DNA from: Nitrospirota bacterium
GTDB taxonomy: Bacteria; Nitrospinota_A; UBA7883; JACRGQ01
Direction of reading: 5' to 3'
NCBI GenBank assembly: GCA_024275775.1
Contig: JAJRYM010000176.1
Location: forward strand, 1 to 10,594
Length of the DNA: 10,594 nucleotides
Shown: positions 1 to 7,132 of the stretch, piece by piece
Position numbering within the stretch: position 1 is the first letter of the stretch
Layout: each line of letters begins with the position of its first letter
Made by a program: the position numbers and the translations under genes
The notes under the pieces: model-generated
What the model saw: the letters and a program-made list of their open reading frames with translations, nothing else
Database searches by the model: none
Told to the model about the DNA's origin: nothing

Positions 1-2130
1 CGAAAGTTTAACATACCGGCTCAACAGTTTTTTATGGCCGGCGTGCCGAAAATGGACGGTAAGTTTCATGTTGTCGCCTGAACCTTCGCACTTCCTTATT
101 ATTCCCTGTCCGAAAATTTCATGAAGGACCTTCCTGCCGACTGAGTAACCGTTTTTTCCGACGGTTTTTTTCGCGGCTATCCCCGCTCCGCCGGGCGCAG
201 TTCTCTTGGCCGCAAGGACCCTTTTGCCGTAAAACTTCCTCTCCGAGATATCTTCCGGTATCGCCTCAAGAAAAGGCGAAGGTTCATTGTATCTCCGCTG
301 GCCGAAGATAAGCCGATTATGGGCGCGTGTTAAATAAAGCTTTCTCATGGCTCTCGTCATGCCGACGTAGCAGAGCCTCCGCTCCTCGTCTAAGCTCTCG
401 AAACTCTCCATCGAATTGAAATGAGGAAAAAGCCCTTCCTCCATGCCGGTTATGAACACAACCGGAAACTCAAGCCCCTTGGAAACATGAAGAGTCATCA
501 GTGAAACCTGGTCGCTCGACTCTTCCACATCGTCTCCTTCCGACTGCAAGGTTGTCCTTTCCAGAAACGCGGTAAGTTTTTCATTCTTATGAGGCGCGGA
601 AGTAAGCTCTTCGAGGTTTTCTACGCGGGCGATATCCTGCGAGGTTTTCTTTTCCAGAAGCCATGCGATCATTCCGCTTCGTTCAAGGGTAAACTTTATG
701 ATATCGGCCGCCGACTCCGTTTCCATCCTTTTGCGTATATCCGTTATTATCTCGTAAAACTCCATCAGCCTGCGTTCAGATGAGCGCGTAACGGCATTTT
801 CCGCTTCCGCGCAGGCCCGAAGAATGGAAATTTCTTTTGAAACGGCCAGACTTTTAAGCTTCGACAGACTTATCGAACCGATTCCTCTCGGAGGCGACGA
901 TACAGCGCGCAGAAAACTTACCTCGTCGTGTTCGTTGATGGCGAGCCTGAACCAGGCCATAGCATCTTTTATCTCCTTCCGGCTGTAGAATTTCAATCCG
1001 CCGTAAATCCTGTACGGAAGATTTCGCCTCGTAAGACATTCCTCTATCACGCGGGACTGCGCGTTGGTGCGGTAGAAAACCGCGAAATCGCGGTACGGTA
1101 ATTTTCCCGCATCGACGTTCCGGACTATTTCGCGAACGATAAAGTCCGCCTCGGCGGTCTCGTTTTCAGCCGTTACAACCGCCACCGCCTCCCCCGGCGG
1201 CTGTCTGGTCCAGAGAGTTTTTTCTTTTCTTCCCGCCACCTCGCTAACTACTTCCCCCGCCGCCTTAAGGATATTGCCGGTCGAGCGATAATTCTCCTCA
1301 AGTTTTATTACCAGACAGTTCGGGAAATCTTTTTCAAAGCCGAGAATGTTGCCAACCTTCGCGCCGCGCCAGCGGTAGATGGACTGGTCGTCATCGCCCA
1401 CGACAAAAAGATTTCCCTCCTTCCCCGCCAGCAGTTTTACAAGCAGATATTGAACGGCGTTGGTATCCTGAAATTCGTCCACCATTATGTAGTGAAAACG
1501 CTCCCTGTACCCGGCAAGCACATCCGGGCGCGCCTGGAAAAGTTTTGCTATTACCGCCAGAAGGTCGTCGAAATCTACGCCGTTATTTCTGTACAGCTCT
1601 TCCTGATATCGCCTGAACGCTTCGGCGATTTCCCTTGCCTGAGGATTTTTAGCGTCTTCAAGAAGGTCGTCCGGCCCTTTCATATCGTTTTTGTATCGGC
1701 TGATATAAGAGATGATTTTCCTCGCCGGCAGTTCCGCGTCCGTTCTCCCCATATTCTTGACGATAGATCTCACGAGAGATTTCTGGTCGGTGGCGTCGAA
1801 AATAACCGGCATGCTGGAATACCCGGCGTTTTTATACTCTTCCCTGAGAATGCGCAGGCAGGCCGAATGAAACGTCGATATCCACAGTCCCTCAGTGTCA
1901 ATGCCCAGCATGGAAGCTATCCGGCTCTTCATCTCCCCTGCCGCCTTGTTCGTGAAAGTAACGCAGAAAATCGCCCACGGGGCTACGCCTGCTGAAATGA
2001 GCCTCACCGCCCGCGATGTTATTACCCTTGTTTTGCCGGAACCGGCCCCTGCGAGAATCAGAGCCGCCCCTTTATCATGGGCAACCGCTTCGGCCTGTTT
2101 TACGTTAAGCGAAGTATCCGGTTCAGCCAT
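1..2130 (-). CDS. uvrD: UvrD/PcrA-type superfamily 1 DNA helicase (3' end cut by window)
   Basis: An ATP-dependent 3'-5' DNA helicase of the UvrD/PcrA/Rep family, acting in the cytoplasm in nucleotide excision and mismatch repair and in removing proteins from DNA. My translation is open for all 710 codons to the window edge. Visible motifs are Walker A AGAGSGKT (residues 27-34), TFTNKAAGEM (motif Ia), VDEFQDT (217-223, motif II), GDDDQSIYRWRGA (from 245, motif III), LHVSKGLEF and GMEEGLFPH (motif V region), and EERRLCYVGMTRA (582-594, motif VI). The last ~45 residues match the C-terminal Tudor-like domain of PcrA/UvrD, so only a few residues are probably missing. The start ATG lies within the end of the VKOR-DsbA gene (ATGGCTGA overlap, 8 bp) with no clear Shine-Dalgarno site, which suggests translational coupling. 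PcrA and UvrD cannot be separated by sequence inspection alone. Confidence 0.96.
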   Translation of the reverse strand, partial: MAEPDTSLNVKQAEAVAHDKGAALILAGAGSGKTRVITSRAVRLISAGVAPWAIFCVTFTNKAAGEMKSRIASMLGIDTEGLWISTFHSACLRILREEYKNAGYSSMPVIFDATDQKSLVRSIVKNMGRTDAELPARKIISYISRYKNDMKGPDDLLEDAKNPQAREIAEAFRRYQEELYRNNGVDFDDLLAVIAKLFQARPDVLAGYRERFHYIMVDEFQDTNAVQYLLVKLLAGKEGNLFVVGDDDQSIYRWRGAKVGNILGFEKDFPNCLVIKLEENYRSTGNILKAAGEVVSEVAGRKEKTLWTRQPPGEAVAVVTAENETAEADFIVREIVRNVDAGKLPYRDFAVFYRTNAQSRVIEECLTRRNLPYRIYGGLKFYSRKEIKDAMAWFRLAINEHDEVSFLRAVSSPPRGIGSISLSKLKSLAVSKEISILRACAEAENAVTRSSERRLMEFYEIITDIRKRMETESAADIIKFTLERSGMIAWLLEKKTSQDIARVENLEELTSAPHKNEKLTAFLERTTLQSEGDDVEESSDQVSLMTLHVSKGLEFPVVFITGMEEGLFPHFNSMESFESLDEERRLCYVGMTRAMRKLYLTRAHNRLIFGQRRYNEPSPFLEAIPEDISERKFYGKRVLAAKRTAPGGAGIAAKKTVGKNGYSVGRKVLHEIFGQGIIRKCEGSGDNMKLTVHFRHAGHKKLLSRYVKLS

Positions 2131-3211
2131 CTACGGAAGCCGCTCTGCCTGTCAGTTTGTCCAGCTCCGGCTTTATCTTGAAGAAATCAATATGGCCTAC
2201 GAGTTTTTTAACCAGCCTGCCGTCGTTGAATATCGCCGTTTGGGGCGTGCTGTCGATTGACAGGCGGCGAGCTATTTTAATATCGTCGTCAACCTTGCGT
2301 TTGACCGCTTTTTTCATCTCCGAAGTCTGCTTCACCATTTCGTACCGCGGGGCAAGGTAATTGTAAATATCCTTTTGATGCTCGAAAATCTCATTCCGCG
2401 CCTTCCAGTACGCCTCTCGGCCTTGAAAATAGGCTATAGAGCCGGCATACGCTACCGCCATGGGAGACACCTTGTGGAAAGAGAGCGGAAAATCGCGGAA
2501 GACGATATAAATCTCCGGATATTCTTTTATTATTCTTTTAACCGTCTCCTCGTACTTGGCACAGTGCGAACATTCGTAATCGGTAAAAATTTCAACCCGG
2601 AATTTCGACGCGGGGTCGCCCAAGCTTGTTATGGAATCCACCCGTTTCGCAAAAACGTCGGACGGCGGTTGCGTGGAAGCCGTGGTAAGCCGCTGTGGGA
2701 TGAAAAACAGCAGGAAGGAAACAAGAACCACCACCACGCCCTGCGCCCTGAATTGCTCTCTGTTCTTTTCCGGGCAGGCAGTGGCTAGCAAAAGAACCGC
2801 CAGCGCTAAAACCGTTGCGAAATTGGCCATGCAGAGTCTGCAGATAGCATGTATGACCGCCACCTGAAGATAAACGAAATATATTTCCGCTCCAAGCATG
2901 GCCGATGCGAACAGCACCGAGAAAGACTTGCGATAGCCGTACAGCCCTCCGAGAACCAGATATGAGCCAAGCCCCCAGATTCCAAGTGAAACGCCGAACA
3001 GTTTCGAGTAATCCGAAGCGGACACTTCTGAACAGCCGCTGTTCTCGCCGCCGCAAAGCTCCCGTACAAGCGGGGAGACTTTCTCAAGTTCGGTGAGAAT
3101 GCATATAATTATGCCCACAATCAAAAGGGCGTAAAAAGCCAGCTCAGATGCGGGACGGTTAAGAATCTTTGTTTTCATTTCCTGCTGAATCGTCTGTTGA
3201 TGTTTCGTCAT
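2123..3211 (-). CDS. VKOR-DsbA fusion, disulfide-bond-forming membrane protein
   Basis: A 362-residue fusion of a vitamin K epoxide reductase (VKOR) domain and a DsbA/thioredoxin-like domain. In this family VKOR passes electrons from the thiol oxidant to quinone, replacing DsbB, and the attached domain oxidises cysteines of exported proteins. Residues ~22-145 form the VKOR bundle: a first membrane helix at ~24-40, the loop cysteine pair C53/C60, the conserved S61 region, and the active-site C124-R-L-C127. A further membrane helix at ~157-172 leads to an exported thioredoxin fold with active site C214-S-H-C217 after FTDYE, and a probable cis-proline at P323 (STPQT). The start at 3211 is chosen because AAGGA lies 5 bases upstream. 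M12 (3178) is an alternative with poor spacing. The gene overlaps the PRC-barrel gene by 53 bp and the helicase gene by 8 bp, so the three look like one operon. Confidence 0.93.
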   Translation of the reverse strand: MTKHQQTIQQEMKTKILNRPASELAFYALLIVGIIICILTELEKVSPLVRELCGGENSGCSEVSASDYSKLFGVSLGIWGLGSYLVLGGLYGYRKSFSVLFASAMLGAEIYFVYLQVAVIHAICRLCMANFATVLALAVLLLATACPEKNREQFRAQGVVVVLVSFLLFFIPQRLTTASTQPPSDVFAKRVDSITSLGDPASKFRVEIFTDYECSHCAKYEETVKRIIKEYPEIYIVFRDFPLSFHKVSPMAVAYAGSIAYFQGREAYWKARNEIFEHQKDIYNYLAPRYEMVKQTSEMKKAVKRKVDDDIKIARRLSIDSTPQTAIFNDGRLVKKLVGHIDFFKIKPELDKLTGRAASVDG

Positions 3212-3605
3212 CGCTTTCCTTATCCTCTTCCGGTTCCTCTACTCCCTCCCAGTACGGCTTTAATCCGAAATAACGGAAAACTTCGTCTTCTTCCTTACGC
3301 GAGGGGTTCTCAATATCTTCAATCAGGGGAGCGTCGTTTAAAAGCGAGTTGCTTGCGTTAACCATCAGGGTGCCGGCGCCGCCTTTGGTGATAAGCTCGG
3401 CGGGAAGAATAAGCGACTTCCCTCTTATTCCCATAAGGCCTCCCATTGTAGCCGCGACGTAACGAACCTCGCCGCCCTTTTCCGCAACAAGCAGATCGTA
3501 AACCGGCGCTATAAATTTGTCCTGGCTGTCAATCAGCTCAAACCCTTTCACGCGCCAGTCGAAAGGGATATCGGCGCTATCCCTAAAAGCCAGTTTCCAT
3601 CTCAT
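3159..3605 (-). CDS. PRC-barrel domain protein with acidic C-terminal tail
   Basis: A 148-residue protein. Residues ~18-75 (GFELIDSQDKFIAPVYDLLV, then RGKSLILPAELI) have the pattern of a PRC-barrel, a small beta-barrel found in RimM, in photosynthetic reaction centre H subunits and in many stand-alone proteins of unknown role. The last ~35 residues are highly acidic, rich in E, D, S and T, and probably disordered. There is no signal peptide, so it is probably cytoplasmic. I place the start at ATG 3605. An in-frame TTG at 3632 would add nine residues but lacks a Shine-Dalgarno site and lies upstream of the likely -10 box (3613-3618). The 3' end overlaps the VKOR-DsbA gene by 53 bp, so the two are probably co-expressed. 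The biological role is unknown, and the PRC assignment is by visual pattern only. Confidence 0.75.
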   Translation of the reverse strand: MRWKLAFRDSADIPFDWRVKGFELIDSQDKFIAPVYDLLVAEKGGEVRYVAATMGGLMGIRGKSLILPAELITKGGAGTLMVNASNSLLNDAPLIEDIENPSRKEEDEVFRYFGLKPYWEGVEEPEEDKESDDETSTDDSAGNENKDS

Positions 3606-3618
3606 GAGCTGGATTTTA
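3606..3618 (-). promoter_or_regulatory. Probable -10 box almost touching the PRC-barrel start codon
   Basis: TAAAAT (minus strand, 3613-3618) matches the sigma-70 -10 consensus at five of six positions and ends seven bases before the ATG at 3605. Initiation at the usual distance would start the transcript within about one base of the ATG. I see no Shine-Dalgarno site and no convincing -35 hexamer at standard spacing. Confidence 0.4.
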
Positions 3619-3681
3619 GCAAAAATCGGCAAACAGTTGTACGGCCAATCTTATTTTCCGAAAGTTAGGCTTTTTATAGAG

Positions 3682-3698
3682 TAAAATCCTTAACGGAG
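3682..3698 (+). promoter_or_regulatory. Probable -10 box and Shine-Dalgarno site of the P1 peptidase gene
   Basis: TAAAAT at 3682-3687 is a good -10 box, and GGAG at 3695-3698 lies six bases before the ATG at 3705, fixing that start. No strong -35 box is visible at 16-18 bp. With the facing TAAAAT at 3613-3618, this makes a compact divergent promoter region. Confidence 0.45.
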
Positions 3699-3704
3699 AA
3701 AAAG

Positions 3705-4610
3705 ATGAAGAAATCGGAAACAGTTTCCTTAAAACCGCTTGGCACGAAAATAGGCCATTTTACAAATAAAAAAGCGCGCACCGGCTGTACGGCGCTTCTT
3801 TTTGATTCCCCCGCCGTATGCGGCGTTCAAATCAGAGGGGGCTCACCCGGCACAAGAGAGACTGCCCTGCTCGACCCCGCCTGTCTTGTCGACAGGGTGA
3901 ACGGAATATTGCTTACCGGCGGAAGCGCTTTCGGCCTTGCCGCGGCCGATGGAGTTATGCGATATCTGGCGGAACAGGGCGCCGGTTTCCGCATGGGTGG
4001 CGATGTTGTTCCAATCGTGCCGGCGGCTGTGATTTACGACCGCAGTGTAGGCGAAAAAACCGCTCCTTCGGCGGGCGACGGCCTTAAAGCCTGCAAAAAG
4101 GCATCCTACTCAACCCCTGCGTCCGGGCAGACGGGAGCCGGCGCCGGAGCCACAATCGGTAAATGGTCAAAGCATTTTAAACCGGACGTAGGTGGAACGG
4201 GCATCGTTGTGAAAAAAATGGGAAGAGTTACGGTTTGCGCCGTTGTTGTCGTTAACAGTTTTGGGAACGTGGTTGATCCCGATACCGGAAATATCGTTGC
4301 GGGAGCAAGTGACAAAAACGGGAAAACACGCCCTTTTCGGCTAGCCGATGCAGACGTATCTCCCATGGGCAACACGATAATAGGAGCGGTAATCACGGAC
4401 GGACGCCTAACCGCGGCCGACGCGGCGCGCCTCGCCTCCGTGGCACATGACGGCATCGCAAAGACTGTGCATCCTTCGCATACCCTTTACGACGGCGATA
4501 CGCTGTTTGCCGTTTCGACAGGAAATCGAAGGGCCGATTTGAACCGTCTTGTTATTCTCGCTACCGACGCCGTGAAAGACGCGGTACTGCTCGCCGCCCG
4601 GCAAAAGTAA
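3705..4610 (+). CDS. P1/S58 (DmpA/NylC-type) family peptidase
   Basis: A 301-residue member of the P1 peptidase family (MEROPS S58; N-terminal nucleophile fold as in DmpA aminopeptidase and NylC hydrolase). Family proteins are made as a precursor that cleaves itself, exposing a Ser or Thr nucleophile, and hydrolyse amides such as D-amino-acid, beta-peptide or nylon-oligomer bonds. Seen here: a glycine-rich N-terminal half with GGSPGTRET, ILLTGGSAFGLAAADGV, SVGEKTAPSAGDG and GAGAGATIGK, then VTVCAVVVVNSFGNVVDPDTG. The Asn184-Ser185 pair in that segment is my candidate self-cleavage site, which would give ~184- and ~117-residue chains. No signal peptide, so probably cytoplasmic. GGAG six bases upstream supports the start. 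It is monocistronic and convergent with the next gene, so context gives no substrate. Family membership is clear; substrate is unknown. Confidence 0.88.
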   Translation: MKKSETVSLKPLGTKIGHFTNKKARTGCTALLFDSPAVCGVQIRGGSPGTRETALLDPACLVDRVNGILLTGGSAFGLAAADGVMRYLAEQGAGFRMGGDVVPIVPAAVIYDRSVGEKTAPSAGDGLKACKKASYSTPASGQTGAGAGATIGKWSKHFKPDVGGTGIVVKKMGRVTVCAVVVVNSFGNVVDPDTGNIVAGASDKNGKTRPFRLADADVSPMGNTIIGAVITDGRLTAADAARLASVAHDGIAKTVHPSHTLYDGDTLFAVSTGNRRADLNRLVILATDAVKDAVLLAARQK

Positions 4611-4635
4611 GATTAACGGGAAAACCCGGAAAATC
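4611..4635. terminator. Weak two-way hairpin between convergent genes
   Basis: The 24-bp gap between convergent stop codons contains CGGG-AAAA-CCCG (4617-4628), with outer GATT (4611-4614) able to pair with AATC (4632-4635). It could act as a short bidirectional terminator, but the stem is weak and there is no clean T-tract on either strand. Confidence 0.3.
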
Positions 4636-5204
4636 TAGTAAACGATACCCAGCTTATCCTTGATCTTCTTTACAATCTCTGCCTTTACCAGACCGTTCAG
4701 GGCAAGATAATCGGAAAAATTGTTCACCGTTTGGATTTCTTTGGCTTTGTCAATCTGTTCGGACGTAACCAGCCCTCTCATTTTAAGCCAGTCCCCCAGC
4801 CTGAGCCGCCCACCCGCGCGTTTTTCAAACAGTTTTATGAAATTGTCCTTGGTCATTATATTGAGATCATGCACAAGCTGAACTATATCCGCGCCGGCTT
4901 CCTCTGACAGCTTCTTTATTTTTGCAACATCTTCCTTCATAAGGAAACCTTCTTCTTCCAGCGTCCCGCAGAACTTAAGATACGGCCCCTGCTGTTCCTT
5001 TACGAACGTATCCAAATCGCTCTGCTGCATATAACCCAGGTCGAGAAGAACTTGGCCTATAAACTGCTTGCCCTTGTCGTCATGCACTTTTTTGAATTCA
5101 AGGTATTTCAGGAAATTCTCTTCCGTGATGAGTTTATTCTTCAGCAGTACCTTGGCGAGTTTCCTCTCATCTTTGTCCAAAGCTTCAAAAACATGTTCAT
5201 CCAT
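4635..5204 (-). CDS. Six-repeat helical protein resembling T2SS-E N-terminal (MshEN-like) motifs
   Basis: A 189-residue, highly charged, soluble-looking protein with no signal peptide or membrane helix. I do not recognise a named family member. It is built from six copies of a roughly 29-residue unit, each with a short hydrophobic helix, a turn, a hydrophobic pair, a polar turn, then a second helix. The turn hydrophobics align at I26, M59, L88, M117, V146 and V173 (spacings 33, 29, 29, 29, 27). The clearest units are IGQVLLDLGYMQQSDL and LGDWLKMRGLVTSEQI. This resembles the 'G-x-L-L-x-x-G-x-I-T-x-x-Q-L' pattern in the N-terminal domains of GspE/PilB/MshE ATPases, some of which bind cyclic-di-GMP. 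The ATPase domain is absent. The start is supported by a promoter just upstream; no Shine-Dalgarno site is visible. A regulatory or adaptor role is only a guess. Confidence 0.8.
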   Translation of the reverse strand: MDEHVFEALDKDERKLAKVLLKNKLITEENFLKYLEFKKVHDDKGKQFIGQVLLDLGYMQQSDLDTFVKEQQGPYLKFCGTLEEEGFLMKEDVAKIKKLSEEAGADIVQLVHDLNIMTKDNFIKLFEKRAGGRLRLGDWLKMRGLVTSEQIDKAKEIQTVNNFSDYLALNGLVKAEIVKKIKDKLGIVY

Positions 5205-5213
5205 AGCGGTTAG

Positions 5214-5241
5214 ATTCTACCAGAATCATAACGGTCGCCAA
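5214..5241 (-). promoter_or_regulatory. Promoter of the six-repeat protein gene
   Basis: On the minus strand, -35 TTGGCG (5236-5241), a 16-bp spacer and -10 TAGAAT (5214-5219, one mismatch to TATAAT). The predicted transcript begins about three bases before the ATG at 5204, leaving no room for a Shine-Dalgarno site. Confidence 0.55.
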
Positions 5242-5282
5242 AAAGTTAAAAATATTTCTGCCTCGGCCTCAATCTCCGAAAT

Positions 5283-5321
5283 CCGGCCCCGCGCTAATCT
5301 TTGCGCTTTTTACAAAGCCGG
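5283..5321. other. Compound stem-loop in the divergent intergenic region
   Basis: Outer arms CCGGC (5283-5287) and GCCGG (5317-5321) enclose inner arms GCGC (5291-5294) and GCGC (5303-5306), the latter followed by TTTTT (5307-5311). It sits between the promoters of the six-repeat gene and ilvB. It could be a terminator-like structure or operator DNA, or chance. The rest of 5242-5382 shows no gene, and I find no branched-chain-rich leader peptide. Confidence 0.25.
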
Positions 5322-5382
5322 TTTAACTGTTCCCGCACCGTTCTTGAAGGATGAGGGCTCTTCGCCGAATGCCATGACGGTT

Positions 5383-5435
5383 TTGGCAAAATTTTAACAA
5401 TGTGCTAATCTTAATCGTTTAAAAAGCAAACGAGG
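5383..5435 (+). promoter_or_regulatory. ilvB promoter and Shine-Dalgarno site
   Basis: -35 TTGGCA (5383-5388), 17-bp spacer and -10 TAATCT (5406-5411) preceded by an extended -10 TG motif. A second possible pair is TTAACA (5394-5399) with TTTAAA (5418-5423). GAGG at 5432-5435, five bases before the ATG, fixes the start. Either promoter gives a leader of only about 10-25 bases, too short for a T-box or classical attenuator. Confidence 0.5.
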
Positions 5436-5440
5436 AAAAA

Positions 5441-7129
5441 ATGAAACTTACCGGCGCCCAAATTTTTGTTGAAAGCCTGCTGGCTGAAGGGGTTGAGCTG
5501 ATTTTCGGCTACCCTGGCGGGGCTGTTCTGCCAATTTACGACACCCTTTACGATTCGGAGCTCAAGCATATCCGGGTAAGACATGAACAGGGGGCGGCTC
5601 ACATGGCGGAAGGGTATGCCCGCGCGACCGGCAAGTGCGGCGTATGCCTTGTTACCAGCGGCCCCGGCGCAACAAATACCGTTACCGGCATCGCCAACGC
5701 GTACATGGATTCAATACCGATGGTTGTATTCACAGGCCAGGTTCCGGTTGCTCTTATCGGCAACGACGCTTTCCAGGAAGCTGATATCATCGGCATCACC
5801 AGATCGTGCACCAAGCATTCGTACCTCGTTCGGAATACCCGCGACCTGGCGCAAACCATCAAGGAGGCTTTTTATATCGCCTCCACGGGGAAACCCGGGC
5901 CGGTTGTTATTGATCTGCCCAAGGATATCCTTACGGGCGAAGCGAAGTTTGCCTACCCGGAGTCGATTGCGCTCAGGAGTTACAACCCGACGTATAAGGG
6001 GCATCCCGCTCAGATTAAAAAAGCTTTCAAAGCGATACAGGACGCCCACAGGCCGGTTCTCTACGTTGGAGGGGGAATAATAACCTCCGATGCGAGTGAA
6101 GAGCTTGTAAAATTCGCAGAGAAAAGCAGAATACCGGTTACGACCACGCTTATGGGGCTGGGGAGTTTCCCGAGCAAAAGCGAGCTTTCGCTCGGCATGC
6201 TCGGCATGCACGGAACCTACACAGCCAACATGGCGATGCACGAAACCGATCTTATTATCGCCCTCGGCGCGAGATTCGACGACAGGGTTACCGGAAGGCT
6301 GGACGCTTTCGCGGCTAACAGCAAGGTTATCCACGCGGATATAGACCCCGGTTCCATCGGTAAAAACGTAGGCGTTGATATCCCCGTAGTAGGCGACGTT
6401 AAGGATATCCTGCACGGGCTCAACGATCTGGCCAAAAAAGATCATACGGACTGGGCGGATAAGCACGACAAATGGCTGAAGACTCTGCGCAAATGGCAAA
6501 AAGCCAACCCGCTGAAATACACCCGCTCCAAGGATACAATCAAGCCGCAGTACGTTCTGGAAATGGTTGATAAGCTTACAAAAGGAAAAGACCCCATTTT
6601 CGCCACGGAAGTAGGCCAGGCGCAGATGTGGGCGGCGCAATATTTGCAATTCACCGGGCCGAGAACTTTTATGACTTCCGGCGGATTGGGTACTATGGGA
6701 TTCGGTTTTCCGGCGGCGCTGGGCGCGCAGGCGGCATTCCCCGACCGGCTTGTCATCAACATCGCTGGCGACGGCAGTATTCAGATGAACAGCCAGGAGC
6801 TTGCGACGGCGGTTGAGTACAACCTCAAGACCAAGGTTTTCATACTGAACAACGGCACGCTCGGCATGGTGCGGCAGTGGCAGGAGTTTTTCTTCAAGAA
6901 ACGGTACTCCTACAGCACCATGACCGAATTTCCGGATTTCGTAAAGCTGGCCGAGGCGTACGGGGCGGTCGGCCTCAGGGCAACGAAACCTTCCGAGGTG
7001 CAAAAAGTTATCAAAAAGGCGCTGTCTATCGATAAACCGGTTTTCGTCGACTTCGTAGTCGAAATGGAAGAAAACGTTTTCCCGATGGTGCCCGCCGGCA
7101 AGGCCCTTAACGATATGCTTTTGGTGTAG
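5441..7129 (+). CDS. ilvB: Acetolactate (acetohydroxyacid) synthase large, catalytic subunit
   Basis: The 562-residue catalytic subunit of acetohydroxyacid synthase, the first common enzyme of branched-chain amino acid synthesis. It joins two pyruvates to acetolactate, or pyruvate and 2-oxobutyrate to acetohydroxybutyrate, using ThDP, Mg2+ and FAD. Visible features are the N-terminal ThDP domain with FGYPGGAVLPIYD and catalytic E49 in RHEQGAAHMAEGYAR; the central FAD-associated domain with LGARFDDRVTGR; and the C-terminal ThDP domain with the metal motif GDGSIQMNSQEL (D444) through N470-N471, followed by GMVRQWQ. Length is normal and no key residue is missing. A GAGG site five bases upstream supports the start. 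The stop is three bases before ilvN, so the two subunits are probably translationally coupled. It is first in the ilvB-ilvN-ilvC-psd-pssA cluster. Confidence 0.98.
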   Translation: MKLTGAQIFVESLLAEGVELIFGYPGGAVLPIYDTLYDSELKHIRVRHEQGAAHMAEGYARATGKCGVCLVTSGPGATNTVTGIANAYMDSIPMVVFTGQVPVALIGNDAFQEADIIGITRSCTKHSYLVRNTRDLAQTIKEAFYIASTGKPGPVVIDLPKDILTGEAKFAYPESIALRSYNPTYKGHPAQIKKAFKAIQDAHRPVLYVGGGIITSDASEELVKFAEKSRIPVTTTLMGLGSFPSKSELSLGMLGMHGTYTANMAMHETDLIIALGARFDDRVTGRLDAFAANSKVIHADIDPGSIGKNVGVDIPVVGDVKDILHGLNDLAKKDHTDWADKHDKWLKTLRKWQKANPLKYTRSKDTIKPQYVLEMVDKLTKGKDPIFATEVGQAQMWAAQYLQFTGPRTFMTSGGLGTMGFGFPAALGAQAAFPDRLVINIAGDGSIQMNSQELATAVEYNLKTKVFILNNGTLGMVRQWQEFFFKKRYSYSTMTEFPDFVKLAEAYGAVGLRATKPSEVQKVIKKALSIDKPVFVDFVVEMEENVFPMVPAGKALNDMLLV

Positions 7130-7132
7130 ATT

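Noticed and set aside
1450..1995. 181-codon plus-strand open frame
   Set aside because: It runs antisense to the helicase region encoding motif II and neighbouring conserved sequence. No independent support.
3606..3632. TTG start at 3632 for the PRC-barrel gene
   Set aside because: No Shine-Dalgarno site, and the probable -10 box at 3613-3618 would lie inside the coding region. ATG 3605 fits better.
5291..5311. GCGC...GCGC plus TTTTT as a rho-independent terminator
   Set aside because: The stem is only four pairs, and no plus-strand transcript is expected to arrive here, so it is listed only as part of a compound stem-loop.
5068..5397. Plus-strand frame in the six-repeat gene and the intergenic region
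   Set aside because: Its first part is antisense to the six-repeat gene, and the remainder is low-complexity intergenic DNA with no ribosome binding site.
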